Below the pieces are notes generated by a model. It had not been told where the DNA came from and ran no database searches. It saw only the letters and a program-made list of their open reading frames with translations. This document shows positions 54,514 through 64,000 of a DNA stretch of 64,000 bases, one piece after another. Each line of letters starts with the position of its first letter. Positions within the stretch are counted from its first letter, which is position 1. Both the position numbers and the translations under genes were made by a program. Source of the stretch: Phytophthora colocasiae (Eukaryota > Oomycota > Peronosporomycetes > Peronosporales > Peronosporaceae); assembly GCA_018806915.1 (NCBI GenBank), contig JAGKQI010000094.1:682001-746000 (forward strand), read 5' to 3'.

Positions 54514-54551
54514 GTTTCAACGTGTACAGTCCAATTGGTTCTTCCTTTCCC

Positions 54552-55672
54552 TCATCGCTCCTGTTCATCATTCGCTCCAGGTTCTTTCTTGAATTTCTTC
54601 AGTGCCGTTAGCATCTTGCTCTTATCAACATGTTGGAGCATAGCTTTCGTCTGCGTAGAGAAATTCGCTTTGGAGAAGGAGAAGGACCCCCGCCGTCTTG
54701 GAGTCATGTAATTGGGCCCGTACGCTCTCTTCAAAAAGAACGTCGGATCATGAACCGTATCAAAAGGCATCCCGTTGATCGTCACTTGTGAAAAAGGTTC
54801 AACTTTATCCGTTGGTAGAATACTCCCGTTCCTGCTTTTGAGCTCCTCAACGTCCCAATTACCGTTGTTGAGGTTCTGCATCCGGTACAAGTCGACGTAG
54901 GGCACGCCAATGTATCTGGTAAGCGACCGGTCTGGATCGTACAGCAAACCTGCAAGTGGATGCGTTGGAGCCACGCACACGCGCCAAACTCCCTTGAAAA
55001 ACAAGTGATAGCCTTTGTTCCAGAGCTCCTGCTGCAGAACTTCTTTCGCGCTGAGTTCCCCAACGAATCCAATGTCCGTATCCTCTGTGAAAGGAATCAT
55101 TGAACCATTCCGAACAGCCCCTAACAAGGACCCAAACACGACCAGAGGAATATTTCCAGTCGCTTGAAGCTCTTCGTAGACTTCGACCAGTAGCAGGTGC
55201 AGTACACTGGCATAGCAGATGGACTTGGGAGAACGAGTATGGAGCAAGTCGCTACGGTCCGCGGCAGTGCAGTATGGCGTGTCTTTCCTCCCTGTAATTG
55301 GAAGGCAGTAACTGAATTCAGCCTTAGGTCGGGCGTCTTCATCACACAAAACCGTGTGGGTCTTACGGAAGGTTGGTACTGGGAGGTCCTGGTCTTTGAG
55401 TAGTGAATAGTATCGGTGGCCTGAATGATACTCAATGCCGCTGGCATTTCGGATTCGTGGAGAGCAGACTTCTTCCTCTTCTATTATGTTGACGATAGTA
55501 CCTTCAGGCGTGGAGGAGATGAGCTGTGACTCCATGAAGACCAGCAGTCCAGACAGCACTAGGATGAAGCTCAGAGCCACTGTGATTCCAGTCCAGAAGC
55601 TCTTAACGACCCCGTGTGGTGATGTGTGTCAACCTTGAGTGCATCGCGAACCGGTTCAAGTCTTTTGGCCAT
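54552..55672 (-). pseudogene. LicD-like protein, paralogue 2, N-terminal frameshift
   Basis: The likely ATG is 55672 (MAKRLEPVRDALK). The frame changes by one base near 55620-55630, before KSFWTGITVALSFILVLSGLLVFME, the membrane helix. The rest (about 55625-54552) is open: CSPRIRNASGIEYHSGHRYYS, YCLPITGRKDTPYCTAADRSD, VFGSLLGAVRNGSMIPFTEDTDIGF, WRVCVAPTHPLAG, VPYVDLYRM and VTINGMPFDTVHDP. Only the first 15-20 codons are out of frame, so this may be a sequencing error or need another start. Confidence 0.8.
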
Positions 55673-56035
55673 TGTTCTGAAGTCTTGAGATAGGGACTTG
55701 AGGTGAAGGCCGCAAAGAGAAGAATGAAAAGTGTCCGGACGCTGCCACTTGGTGCAGCTCCAGCCGTGATCGTCAGATCTTGAGATAAAGATTAGAGACG
55801 CGTTCCCGCTGTAGCACAATCTGTGCTGTTACACCACTGTTGTAACATGAAGGTACGGTGCATGCAAACCTCACCGCCAGTATTGGTGCTGTATGTTGCA
55901 TTTTCGCTGCGTCAGGGCACTGTGGTCCAAAAACCGCCAAGGTGCTTCCGAAGCTTCTTACAGCAATCTCGTCTAAATAGTGGGGTGTCATTATCATCTA
56001 GGCTCTTCTAACTCTATCAACATCGCACCTCCTCC

Positions 56036-57100
56036 TCACTCTTTCTTGACTTCCGTTGAGTTATTTGTACTGTTGTTCTGTTCTTCAATCTCTGGGGCTT
56101 CTGTTCGTTGCTTCGGCGTCATATAGTCTGGTCCGTAGGCCTCTGTCAAGAAGAAGTGGGGGTCGTGCACCGTATCAAACGGCATCCCATTGATTGTCAC
56201 TTGTGAAAAGGGCTCCACCATGTGACCAGGCAAGAAGCGGCCGTTGCTGCCGTCCATTTCTTGGATATCCCAATTACCATTCCGAGCTTTCTTCATTCTG
56301 TACAAGTCCACATACGGCACTGCGTAGCTCTTGGTCAATGGTGAGCTTGGATCATAAAGACTGGAAGCCAACGGATGCGTCGGAGCGACGCAAACTCGCC
56401 AAATTTGGTAGTAGAACATGTGATAACCTTTGTTCCACAGCGCTTTCCGTAGCGGTTGAATCTCTTTGAGTCTCTCCGTGTAGCCAATATCCGTGTCTTC
56501 AGTGAACGGGATCATCGATCCATTTCGAACAGCTCCAAGCAAAGATCCAAACGTAATTAGTGGGGTATTTCCCGTCGCCTTGAGCTCTTCATACACGTCC
56601 ACTAGCAGCATGTGTAGTACACTCGCATAGCAGACGGACTTGGGGGATTGAATACTGAAGAGATCTGTCCTGTCACCTGCAGTGCAAAACGGGGTGTCCT
56701 TCCGTCCTGAAATTGGTAAACAATATCTGTACTTCATCTTGGTCCGCTGGCTTTCTTCGCAGAGCTTGGTGTGGTCACCACGGAACGTTAACGCTGTTGG
56801 CGTCCCTCGTTCCTTTAGTATCGAGTAGAACCGATGTCCTGAATGGTATTCGATCCCACTGACGTTTAAAACCCGCGGAGTACAAGTGCCTCCTTCACTG
56901 AAGACGGAGAACTCCGGCATGCACGCTAGAATATGCGTCTCCATTGCAAAACCGAAGACGACCAGCCCAAATAGCACCACCACGAACGTCGGGACGACTG
57001 TCATTCCAGTCCAGAAGTTTCTGCATCCTCGAACGATACCGAGACGACGCGGTGGGGTCTGCTTAGCGACGCTACCACCTTCCTCGAGCTGCTTGTCCAT
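56036..57100 (-). CDS. LicD-like protein, paralogue 3, intact
   Basis: ATG 57100 to the stop at 56036, 354 residues. Short cytoplasmic N-terminus with an Arg patch (PPRRLGIVRGCRNFW), membrane helix (VVPTFVVVLFGLVVFGFAME), then a lumenal domain: conserved Cys/His blocks (IEYHSGHRFYS; YCLPISGRKDTPFCTAGDR), the core FGSLLGAVRNGSMIPFTEDTDIGY, WRVCVAPTHPLAS, VPYVDLYRMKK, and the end block VTINGMPFDTVHDPHFFLTEAYGPDYMTP. The LicD/fukutin fold transfers nucleotide-activated phospho-alcohols to glycans; the true substrate here is unknown. It is the only undamaged copy of four. A longer in-frame extension to 57262 is less likely. Confidence 0.85.
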   Translation of the reverse strand: MDKQLEEGGSVAKQTPPRRLGIVRGCRNFWTGMTVVPTFVVVLFGLVVFGFAMETHILACMPEFSVFSEGGTCTPRVLNVSGIEYHSGHRFYSILKERGTPTALTFRGDHTKLCEESQRTKMKYRYCLPISGRKDTPFCTAGDRTDLFSIQSPKSVCYASVLHMLLVDVYEELKATGNTPLITFGSLLGAVRNGSMIPFTEDTDIGYTERLKEIQPLRKALWNKGYHMFYYQIWRVCVAPTHPLASSLYDPSSPLTKSYAVPYVDLYRMKKARNGNWDIQEMDGSNGRFLPGHMVEPFSQVTINGMPFDTVHDPHFFLTEAYGPDYMTPKQRTEAPEIEEQNNSTNNSTEVKKE

Positions 57101-57324
57101 AGTGGCCTGAGGAGATATGCGCTGCCAAGAACACAGGAGAAAATGAGACGATGGGACGAATGACAATGCGAGGCATGTCGTGTTCACGTGTTGTGCGCGA
57201 GACGCATCAGCTGGATGGCTGAATTTTGCTGCTCGGTGGATAGTTATCTGCCCGAGCCCCAAGGTAAAGCACGTTGCACTAAAGCTTGAGGATAAGACGA
57301 TATCTTATGAGAAAACTGTTACCA

Positions 57325-58397
57325 CTAAGGGACTGCCCCCTTTGTGAGCTTCTTCATTGCTTCTTTTACTTTCTCCGTGACTTGTTTAACGGTCGGAGGT
57401 GTTCGTTGCTTGGGCGTCATGTAGTTTGCGCCGTACGCTTCCCTCAGGAAGAAATGGGGGTCGTGAACAGTCGCGAACGGCATCCCATTGATCGTCACTT
57501 GGGTGAATGGCTCCACCTTATCGTAAGGCATTAAACGTCCGTTGCTGCCTTGGAGTTCCTGGATGTCCCAATTGCCGTTGTTGAGCTTCCTCATCTGGTA
57601 CAGATCCACGTACGGCACGGAGTAGTACTTGGTCAACGGCAAGCTCGGGTCATATAGACGAGAAGCTAAAGGGTGAGTCGGGGCCACGCACACACGCCAA
57701 ATGTCCAAGAAGAACATGTGATACCCCTTCTGCCACAGCTCGTGTCGAAGGACGTCTACGGAGTTGAGCTGATTCACGAATCCAATGTCCGTGTCTTCCG
57801 TAAATGGGATCATCGAGCCATTGCGAACAGCCCCAAGCAATGACCCAAACGTGATCAAAGGAGTATTCCCTGATCGTAGACTTCCACCATCAACATGTGC
57901 AGCACACTAGCGTAGCAGACCGACTTAGAAGACCGAACGTTGAGCAGATCGGTCCGATCAGCTGCCGTACAGAACGGTGTATCCTTTCGGCCAGAGATCG
58001 GCAAGCAGTAGCTGTACTTGGCCTTGGCTCTCACTCCTTCGTCGCACAGCTCTGTGTGCTTTCCGCGAAACGTTGGCGCTACAGGTGGATCTATTTCCTT
58101 CAGTGCTGTGTAGTACCGGTGACCGGAATGATACTCGATGTTGCTGGCATTCAGGACTTGCGGGGCACAGGCTTCCTCCTCGTTTAGGACTGCGGCTTGA
58201 GGCATGCACGAGATGATGTGCATCTCCATGACGAGACCAAAGAGAAGAAGGCTGATTAACACCAGTAAGAGAGTGGGGATGACTGTAACCCCCGTCCAGA
58301 AGTCTCTGCAGCCAAGTACAAGTCTGTGAACAACACCAACGCGAGGCGGAGGGTGGTGCTTGATGACTTCAACAGGTTCTTCGATGTTCTTCTCCAT
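57325..58397 (-). pseudogene. LicD-like protein, paralogue 4, about 13-bp deletion
   Basis: ATG 58397 (MEKNIEEPVEVIKHH). The first part is open through the membrane helix (VIPTLLLVLISLLLFGLVME) and YCLPISGRKDTPFCTAADR to MLMVEVYDQGILL, where it stops at 57855. The second part resumes in the next frame at ITFGSLLGAVRNGSMIPFTEDTDIGF and is open to 57325. Compared with the other paralogues about 13 bases are missing near 57870, within the EELKATGNTP segment. Confidence 0.85.
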
Positions 58398-58810
58398 TGC
58401 AAATTATGTTTTATTCTGCCGAAGCTATGATACGCGTATCCGATCAGGAGGAATGAAGATTTTTATGAACGAAACTCGATGGAGCGAGTGGTGAGCTGGT
58501 ACACAGTATCATCGTTCTTGGCGATTTGAACCGTTGAGACGGTCCCATTTTTCTGTTCGGTGTTCTTGGTGAGCAAATAATTGAAGACCTGGATGCTACG
58601 CTGTTGGTTGCGTGGTGGAGCTACAGCTACGGTAGCGAATGTAATGCCAGCAGTTCTTACCTTGAGCATTTGTTCAGCATGTACAGTACGGTATTCATAG
58701 AGTAGCTAGGGCCTACATGTAGGCCAACGGCAAGAAATCAATACTTTCACAGTGCCCGTCACGCAGCAGGGCTCAAAATGAACAGGATCTTGCGTTGCGA
58801 TCGGACTTCC
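58398..58810. other. Intergenic DNA with one small ORF
   Basis: Minus-strand ORF 58463-58669 (ATG 58669, 68 codons, ending TTRSIEFRS) is possible but unrecognised; it could be a last exon. Otherwise empty. Confidence 0.35.
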
Positions 58811-58921
58811 TTGAGTTTTTTAATTCAATGTTTAAACAGAAATGACACTTCAACTACATGTAGCGTTATAACCAAAACCTTACGCGTCCTTCGCCACTAC
58901 GGAGAACCAACCTCCATACGG
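58811..58921. repeat. Left copy of the 111-bp duplication flanking the copia element
   Basis: Matches 63100-63210 over 111 bp with no difference seen. The right copy holds the last codons and stop of the rhamnosidase-like gene; the left copy is therefore a detached duplicate of that gene end. Confidence 0.9.
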
Positions 58922-59127
58922 TGTTGTGATTCCGACAAGCTGCAATAGCTCCGACGAGCTCCTGATGAATAGGGAGAAATATGAAGACTGAATTACTTGG
59001 TGTTAGTTGCTCCTACCAGAGCACTGACCAACACTCATGGGCCTTTGCCCTCTCTCATACAGCGACCTGGTTCCCTGCTGCTCAATCTTTCTTCAAACTG
59101 CGCCAGGTCTCGATGCACAATCCAACA
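58922..59127 (-). repeat. 3' LTR of the copia element
   Basis: 206 bp, identical by eye to 62894-63099. Confidence 0.93.
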
Positions 59128-59173
59128 CGCCCTTCTCGAAGATCGGTTTTCGAGGTCGAACACGGGTCTTCGA

Positions 59174-61543
59174 CTACTCTGCTTCTCCAATCCCTGCAAT
59201 TTGCAACAACATTTTCAGTCGCTTCTTGTCAAGAGGCTTGGTGAACGTGTCAGCCGGGTTCGTTTCACCCTTCACCTTGTGCAACTCCACAGTGCCCTTT
59301 TGCACTTGTTCCCGAACGTAATGCCACCGCAATTCAATGTGGCGAGTGCGTCTGCTGTAGGTAGGATTAGTTGCCATCACGTGAGCCGCTTGATTGTCAA
59401 TTCCCACACGCAGTTTCACCTTATGCTGCGGTAAAAGCTCCTGTAAAACATTTTTCCCAGCAACCGCCTCCATCGTGGCCTCGCACGCTGCAATGTACTC
59501 CGCCTCTGCGGTCGACAAAGCAATGACAGATTGCCGTCGTGACATCCACGCTACAGCTCCACTAGCAAGCGTAAACACGAATCCAGTGGTGCTCTTCCTT
59601 TGATCTGGGTCGTTAGCCCAATCACTGTCGCAGTAGCCCTGCAACACCAACTCCTTTGAGTTGTTCTTCTTCTCGTACTTAATACCATAGTCTAGAGTCC
59701 CTGCCAAGTAGCGCAACACTCTCTTTAGAGTCCCAATATGCTTCGACGAAGGATTCGCCACGAAGCGACTCAGCTGGCCCAAGACGAAAGCCAGGTCCGG
59801 CCTGGTACTAGTAGCCAGATACATGAGCATGCCAACAGCCTCACGGTACGGAAAGCTGCTGTCAGCACACTCCTTCTCTCCAAGAGGTATAAGCCGGGAG
59901 TTTACTTCCATTGGATTCCCCACTGCGTGAGCATTCTCAAAACCCAACTTTCCCAGAATCTCTCTTGCATACTTGCCTTGGTTGATCATGATGTACTCCG
60001 GAGTGTGTGTCACTTCCACACCCAAGTACTGTGTCAACAGCCCTTGATCCTTAAGGCCGTACGTGCTGTCCAAGTCCATGAACAACTGATCCTTGAACTG
60101 CTTGCTGTTTGTTGCCACTAAAATGTCATCGACGTATACTAACACGTATACAATCGTGTCATCCTCGAACAGGTAGTACAGACACGGCTCCGTCAACGAT
60201 CTCTGGTATCCACGCTGGATGAACCAATCATTTAGTTCCGAGTTCCATTCTCGACCCGATTGTCTTAGTCCATATATAGCCTTGAGTACAACGTAGGAAT
60301 GTCCATTCACTCTGCACGGATATCCACTGATGGAGTGTAGATACTGACGTATCTCTAGCCAGGCGTTGAGGTAGGCAGTGTTCACGTCTCCACCATAAAC
60401 CTTTAACTCCAGTAGTGCAGCCAATCCCAACAACAGTCGGAACGATGCCATTCTGGCTACAGGCGCGAAGGTCTCCTTGAAGTCAATGCCTGGTCGTTGG
60501 TGATTCCCCAACGCCACAATTCGAGCCTTGAATCTGATCACGTATCCTTGGTGATCCGACTTCAATGCATAGACCCACATCGTGCTCACCGGTTTAGCAT
60601 CTTCAGGAATTTCCTCATTTGGAATCTCTTGGATAACTCCCTTCGCTTTCAGTGCAGCGATCTCTTCTGTTTCTGCTTCCAGCCAATAGTTTGCCCACTT
60701 TGACCGTAGTGCTTCACGTCTGTTCCTGGGGACTTTCACCTCACATGCGCGAATAGGCTTTCCGTTTCCGTCCAGGATCCGTGAGGACGTAGCACACATA
60801 ACAAAGTCATTAAACCGTTGAGGCCGACGTCTTTCATGCGTCTCTCGAAGTCCAGTTCGAGTCCTCTTCACCTCTGGTTTATCTGCCTCATGCTCAACAC
60901 GATCCTCCTCTGACTGAGTTTCATCGCGATGTGCACGTTTTCCAGTTTCTCGGGCAGCAGTTGGGGTAATTTGAGCACTAGCATCCACGGTTTGTGCGTT
61001 ATCCTTCTCCACAACTACATGGTAATGCTCATTCAATTCATCCTCCAACCAATTGCTTGTTTCCAAGTCCTCTTCAAGTCCAATCGCACTTGACATGTTG
61101 TCATTTTCCACTGAGATTATCTTCTCATCAAACGAAAACCCACTTGCCACAGTAATGTTGTCATCAACCAGCGATCCTTCTTCCTCATCCTCCTCCACGT
61201 TGTCTGCTACCGATGAACCACGCGTTCCCGCCACAGATTCAACGTCTTCATTCTGATCTCCTGGACTGTCATCAGCTCTCTGATCTCCAGAACCACTTGC
61301 CACATCACTTTCCGGAACGCAAGCACTAAGACTGCGAACAACAACTGACTCACCACGTGAAGCTTCATCACCGTGACCATCACTCTCGATTTCGGGTTCA
61401 AGAACCTCTCTACTAAGTTCTCTTGTGCTTCCAACGTCGTCCTGCCGAGTCTCCAGTTCTTGCGAGATCGTGTCTACATGCTTGACGCCCTTCTCGAGCT
61501 CTCTGTCAGCCACTACATCCATTTTCGCCTCCCACGAGCTCAA
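59174..61543 (-). pseudogene. pol: copia RT and RNase H region
   Basis: Open for about 790 codons. The acidic, Ser/Glu-rich first part (61540-60900) is the integrase-RT linker. Copia-type RT follows: GVDFKETFAPVA-like block (IDFKETFAPVARM), DVNTAYLNA, YGLRQSGREWN, YVDDILVATN (catalytic YVDD) and GMLMYLATSTRPD. The RNase H part ends GYCDSDWANDPDQRKSTTG, ALSTAEAEYIA and NPADTFTKPL. This block itself has no stop, but it lacks a frame link to integrase, so it is listed as part of a broken polyprotein. Confidence 0.9.
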
Positions 61544-61566
61544 CAGACCGTTCGGTGTTTTGCTCG

Positions 61567-62510
61567 CTAAACATGGACTGTGTCAGGATGTAGCCATCTC
61601 CAGCTCCGAGATGGTTTCCTGTTCGACGTCCTGATCTTCACGCCGTGTGAAGTGCAACGACTCAGATCATCTTCGTCTACAGCATTATCATGACGGTCTT
61701 TGTACACTACATCTTCAGCCACACGTAGGTCCGACACGAACTTGGCGGTGTGCTCCTCTGGGAAGTAAACTTTACAGCCTACAACATCCTCCTCATATCC
61801 TAGCACAAAACCAATCTTCGCATTGTTGTCATGTTTGCGTCTTCCCGATGTCACTGGCACGTGTACATACGCCAACGATCCAAACTTTCGAATGTGATGC
61901 ACGTCAGGTTTCATCCCGAACATCATCTCATACGGTACTCCTTGAGTCCCGCGATTGTATACTCGATTCTTCACGTATACCGCATTCCGTAGGGCTTCTG
62001 GCCACAAGCTCCGAGGCAATCCTGCATGCAACATCGTGGTTTTCATCATATCCACCAAAGATTGATGAGTTCGTTCACACAAGTTCAACTGTGAACTCTT
62101 TGGACCCACACGGATGTGCTCAATTCCTCTCCTTGCGTACCAGTTTTCCATCCCTCTGTTAATGAATTCACCACCTTTGTCCGTCAGTACTTGCTTCACT
62201 TTGTAATCAGCACCGTCACCATCCCGTCCGGCTTGGCGCTCAGCCCAAAGTATGTACTCCTGCAAGTGCTTGTTCACAATGGGACTCTCCTTGCTCGTCA
62301 ACAAGTACACTTTCACGAATCTAGAATATCCGTCCATTACAACTAGTACGGCTTCATACCGAGTCCGATTGTCCTTACTGGGGATTAACAGGTCCACATA
62401 CACCACTTGATTCGGCCATTTTGTTGCTCTGTCAAGTTTCTTGCGGTGACCTTTCTTCTTCTGCTTTCCTAAGTGACAAGCATCGCAGATATCCCGGTCT
62501 CATTCTCCAA
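61567..62510 (-). pseudogene. copia integrase region
   Basis: From about 62500 the frame reads CDACHLGKQKKKGHRK, the second half of the integrase HHCC finger. The catalytic core follows: VYVDLLIP, VVMDGYSRFVKVY, VLTDKGGEFINR and the region with LCERTHQSLVDMM. GYEEDVVGCKVYF marks the C-terminal part. A frameshift near 61570-61640 separates it from RT. The first part of the finger is lost in the deletion that joins gag to integrase. Confidence 0.85.
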
Positions 62511-62888
62511 GCGACGAATCGTGTAGGCCTTGATCGCTTCATTCTGCTTCCCTTCAAAAAGGTTGCAAAGCTCTGCCCACATCTCCGATCCGGTCTCCTT
62601 GTCGCGTATCTGCTGAAGAACTTCGGGCGGCACAGACGTCCCAATCATGCGCATGATCTTAATTTGCTTTTTCTCGAACTTCTCCTGATCCTCTGCGCTT
62701 GCCGTGGATAGCATTGCCTTAGTTAAGGTTCCATCAGCAATCGTCTTCAGGTCGTTCTCCTTGAAAACATTAGTCATTGCCCATTTGTACGTTGGCCAAT
62801 CCTTACCCTGCCAGTTCTTCGGCACTCCCTCGTTCGTGTACTTCATCGGCTTACTCATGCCTGTGTTACCACCACCACTTGGGCTCAT
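62469..62888 (-). pseudogene. gag: copia gag, truncated
   Basis: ATG 62888 lies within the primer binding site. 139 codons: WQGKDWPTYKWAMTNVFKENDL, MWAELCNLFEGKQNEA and AYTIRRLENE, typical of copia gag (UBN2-type). It ends in a short out-of-frame tail at the deletion junction, so the zinc knuckle is missing. Confidence 0.8.
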
Positions 62889-62893
62889 AACCC
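62881..62893 (-). other. Primer binding site of the copia element (tRNA-iMet anticodon-loop type)
   Basis: The plus strand here reads GGGCTCATAACCC, which matches the anticodon stem-loop of initiator tRNA-Met (anticodon CAU). It directly abuts the 5' LTR. Half-tRNA priming of this kind is known for Drosophila copia. Confidence 0.75.
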
Positions 62894-63099
62894 TGTTGTG
62901 ATTCCGACAAGCTGCAATAGCTCCGACGAGCTCCTGATGAATAGGGAGAAATATGAAGACTGAATTACTTGGTGTTAGTTGCTCCTACCAGAGCACTGAC
63001 CAACACTCATGGGCCTTTGCCCTCTCTCATACAGCGACCTGGTTCCCTGCTGCTCAATCTTTCTTCAAACTGCGCCAGGTCTCGATGCACAATCCAACA
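62894..63099 (-). repeat. 5' LTR of the copia element
   Basis: 206 bp, identical by eye to 58922-59127; the primer site follows on the coding strand. Confidence 0.93.
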
Positions 63100-63210
63100 T
63101 TGAGTTTTTTAATTCAATGTTTAAACAGAAATGACACTTCAACTACATGTAGCGTTATAACCAAAACCTTACGCGTCCTTCGCCACTACGGAGAACCAAC
63201 CTCCATACGG
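63100..63210. repeat. Right copy of the 111-bp duplication
   Basis: Direct repeat of 58811-58921. It contains the stop codon (63169-63171) and last 13 codons of the rhamnosidase-like gene. Confidence 0.9.
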
Positions 63211-64000
63211 AACTTCCGACACAGTCACGTAGTCATCCGATCCAATAGCAGAGCCATATCCACTCCATGAAGCTGCACCGTTTGTCCACACTGTGTTGCC
63301 GTTAATGGAGATCTCAATCGCACTCAACGACTTGCCAAACGTGGGCACTGAGATGGACCCGGTGGTGTTCTGTGGCGTTTCAACGTTGGCCTGGAAGAAG
63401 CTGTCCTCGTCCTTGGTCGTCCACTCCACAGAGAAATCACCCGTCGCCAATGTGTAACCAGTGCGTAGTTCACCAATATCTGCTCCGGCAGCGTGCGGCA
63501 CGAACTCCCACGTTTTACCAGCGTCCGTCACGGGGTTCAAACCACCAACATGTAGCGTCAGGGATGCCGTCGGACCTGTGGACCAAGCGTGTGCGTGCGA
63601 AATGTATCCACCCAGTTCGAGACCGTAGAACGGGTACATGAGTTCACCTGTTTCATAGTACGCCTCAATTGTAGTCGAGTTGCTGAATGTGTTTAGCATG
63701 TAGCCCCATTGACGGCGAATGATCTCCAGAGCGAGTGACGCGTTACCGGGTGTGGCACGCAGATGCGCTTCAATCTCAACACTGGTGATGAAGGGAGATA
63801 GAACCAAGACCTTCCGGTGATACAGCACCGAATCTCGTTCCAACGAGCTGCAAGGTTCTCCGAGACGGTAGCAGCCTGTTCCGAAGACTGAGTCAGGTTG
63901 TAGCGAATAGCAAAGAGAGTTGCCGTCACTGCGGGTGCAGCTCATCGCCTTCAGCCGTAGTATTGTCACGGAAGATACCGACCGAATCGTCCCAGAGGTT
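63169..64000 (-). pseudogene. 3' part of an alpha-L-rhamnosidase-like (GH78) gene, frameshifted, cut by the window edge
   Basis: Minus strand, stop at 63169. The open part up to about 63790 encodes SPFITSVEIEAHLRA, LEIIRRQWGYML, SHAHAWSTGPTASLTLHVGGL and TWEFVPHAAGADIGELRTGY, typical of the C-terminal catalytic and beta-sandwich parts of GH78 enzymes, which release rhamnose from plant glycans. Farther upstream the reading frame changes at least three times within about 150 bp (63780-63930). FAIRYNLTQSSEQAATVSENLAAR lies in a different frame from both neighbours. Either the gene is decaying or the sequence holds indel errors. The 5' part lies outside the window. Confidence 0.75.

Larger units (their letters stand above)
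58922..63099 (-). mobile_element. Ty1/copia element with gag/integrase deletion
   Basis: LTRs of 206 bp, 58922-59127 and 62894-63099, look identical (TG...CA). Coding is on the minus strand in copia order: gag, integrase, RT, RNase H. There is no 5-bp target duplication; instead a 111-bp direct repeat flanks the element. The sequence between the gag capsid region and the integrase zinc finger (nucleocapsid knuckle and protease) is missing, and frames differ among the three ORF blocks. It is non-autonomous. Confidence 0.93.

Noticed and set aside
1..64000. tRNA, rRNA and CRISPR arrays
   Set aside because: No cloverleaf with A and B boxes, no rRNA-like sequence and no regularly spaced repeats were seen; the tRNA-like word at 62881 is a primer site.

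Overview
The window looks like a repeat-rich stretch of an oomycete genome, most probably Phytophthora or a close relative. The evidence is a Crinkler (CRN) effector pair with LxLYLAK and HVLVxxP motifs, a bZIP/START (M96-like) protein, an LRR-TKL receptor kinase with one short intron, a LicD-like gene cluster, and piggyBac, MULE, pogo, Ty3 and Ty1/copia elements of oomycete type. Introns are short (about 55-110 bp, GT-AG). No rRNA, tRNA or CRISPR array was found. No search was run, so all family assignments come from reading motifs.

Layout. 0.5-2.5 kb: an internally deleted piggyBac element flanked by TTAA. 3.0-4.06 kb: a TA-flanked MITE and CRN debris. 4.06-11.94 kb: a complete Ty3/gypsy element on the minus strand with 412-bp LTRs that are identical by eye (TSD ATTAC). 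12.3-20.6 kb: a second Ty3/gypsy element on the plus strand (TSD CAGTT), inserted in a decayed PIF/Harbinger-type transposase gene. Both Ty3 elements carry gag, protease-RT-RNaseH-integrase, a C-terminal chromodomain, an apparent -1 frameshift hairpin at the gag/pol junction, and an antisense ORF between pol and the 3' LTR. 21.2-26.0 kb: CRN1 (intact), CRN2 (minus strand, 5' end broken by a 460-bp TA-flanked MITE) and a small secreted repeat protein that shares a 43-bp promoter block with CRN1. 26.4-27.1 kb: another TA MITE.

28.6-33.6 kb: a pair of about 1-kb inverted arms enclosing a PLD6/Zucchini-like phosphodiesterase gene, a coiled-coil ORF and a DOT1-like histone methyltransferase. 34-37.4 kb: a decayed full-length piggyBac transposase. 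39.2 kb: a small type I membrane protein with an RxLR-like motif. 39.6-40.3 kb: a pogo-type element with a CENP-B HTH. 40.5-42.7 kb: the receptor kinase. 43.6-44.4 kb: a Cys-rich membrane protein. 44.4-46.3 kb: a bZIP/START gene split by a 601-bp element that creates an in-frame transposon-host fusion ORF. 47.0-58.4 kb: four LicD-like paralogues on the minus strand (one intact), interrupted by a 5.6-kb FAR1/SWIM/Ulp1 MULE (10-bp TSD) and a 594-bp MULE derivative (9-bp TSD). 58.9-63.1 kb: a gag/integrase-deleted copia element with identical LTRs, flanked by an unusual 111-bp direct duplication. 63.2 kb to the end: the 3' part of an alpha-L-rhamnosidase-like gene.

Many coding regions carry single-base frameshifts, even in elements whose LTRs are identical, and homologous copies differ by homopolymer length. 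Some of the apparent decay may therefore be sequencing error.
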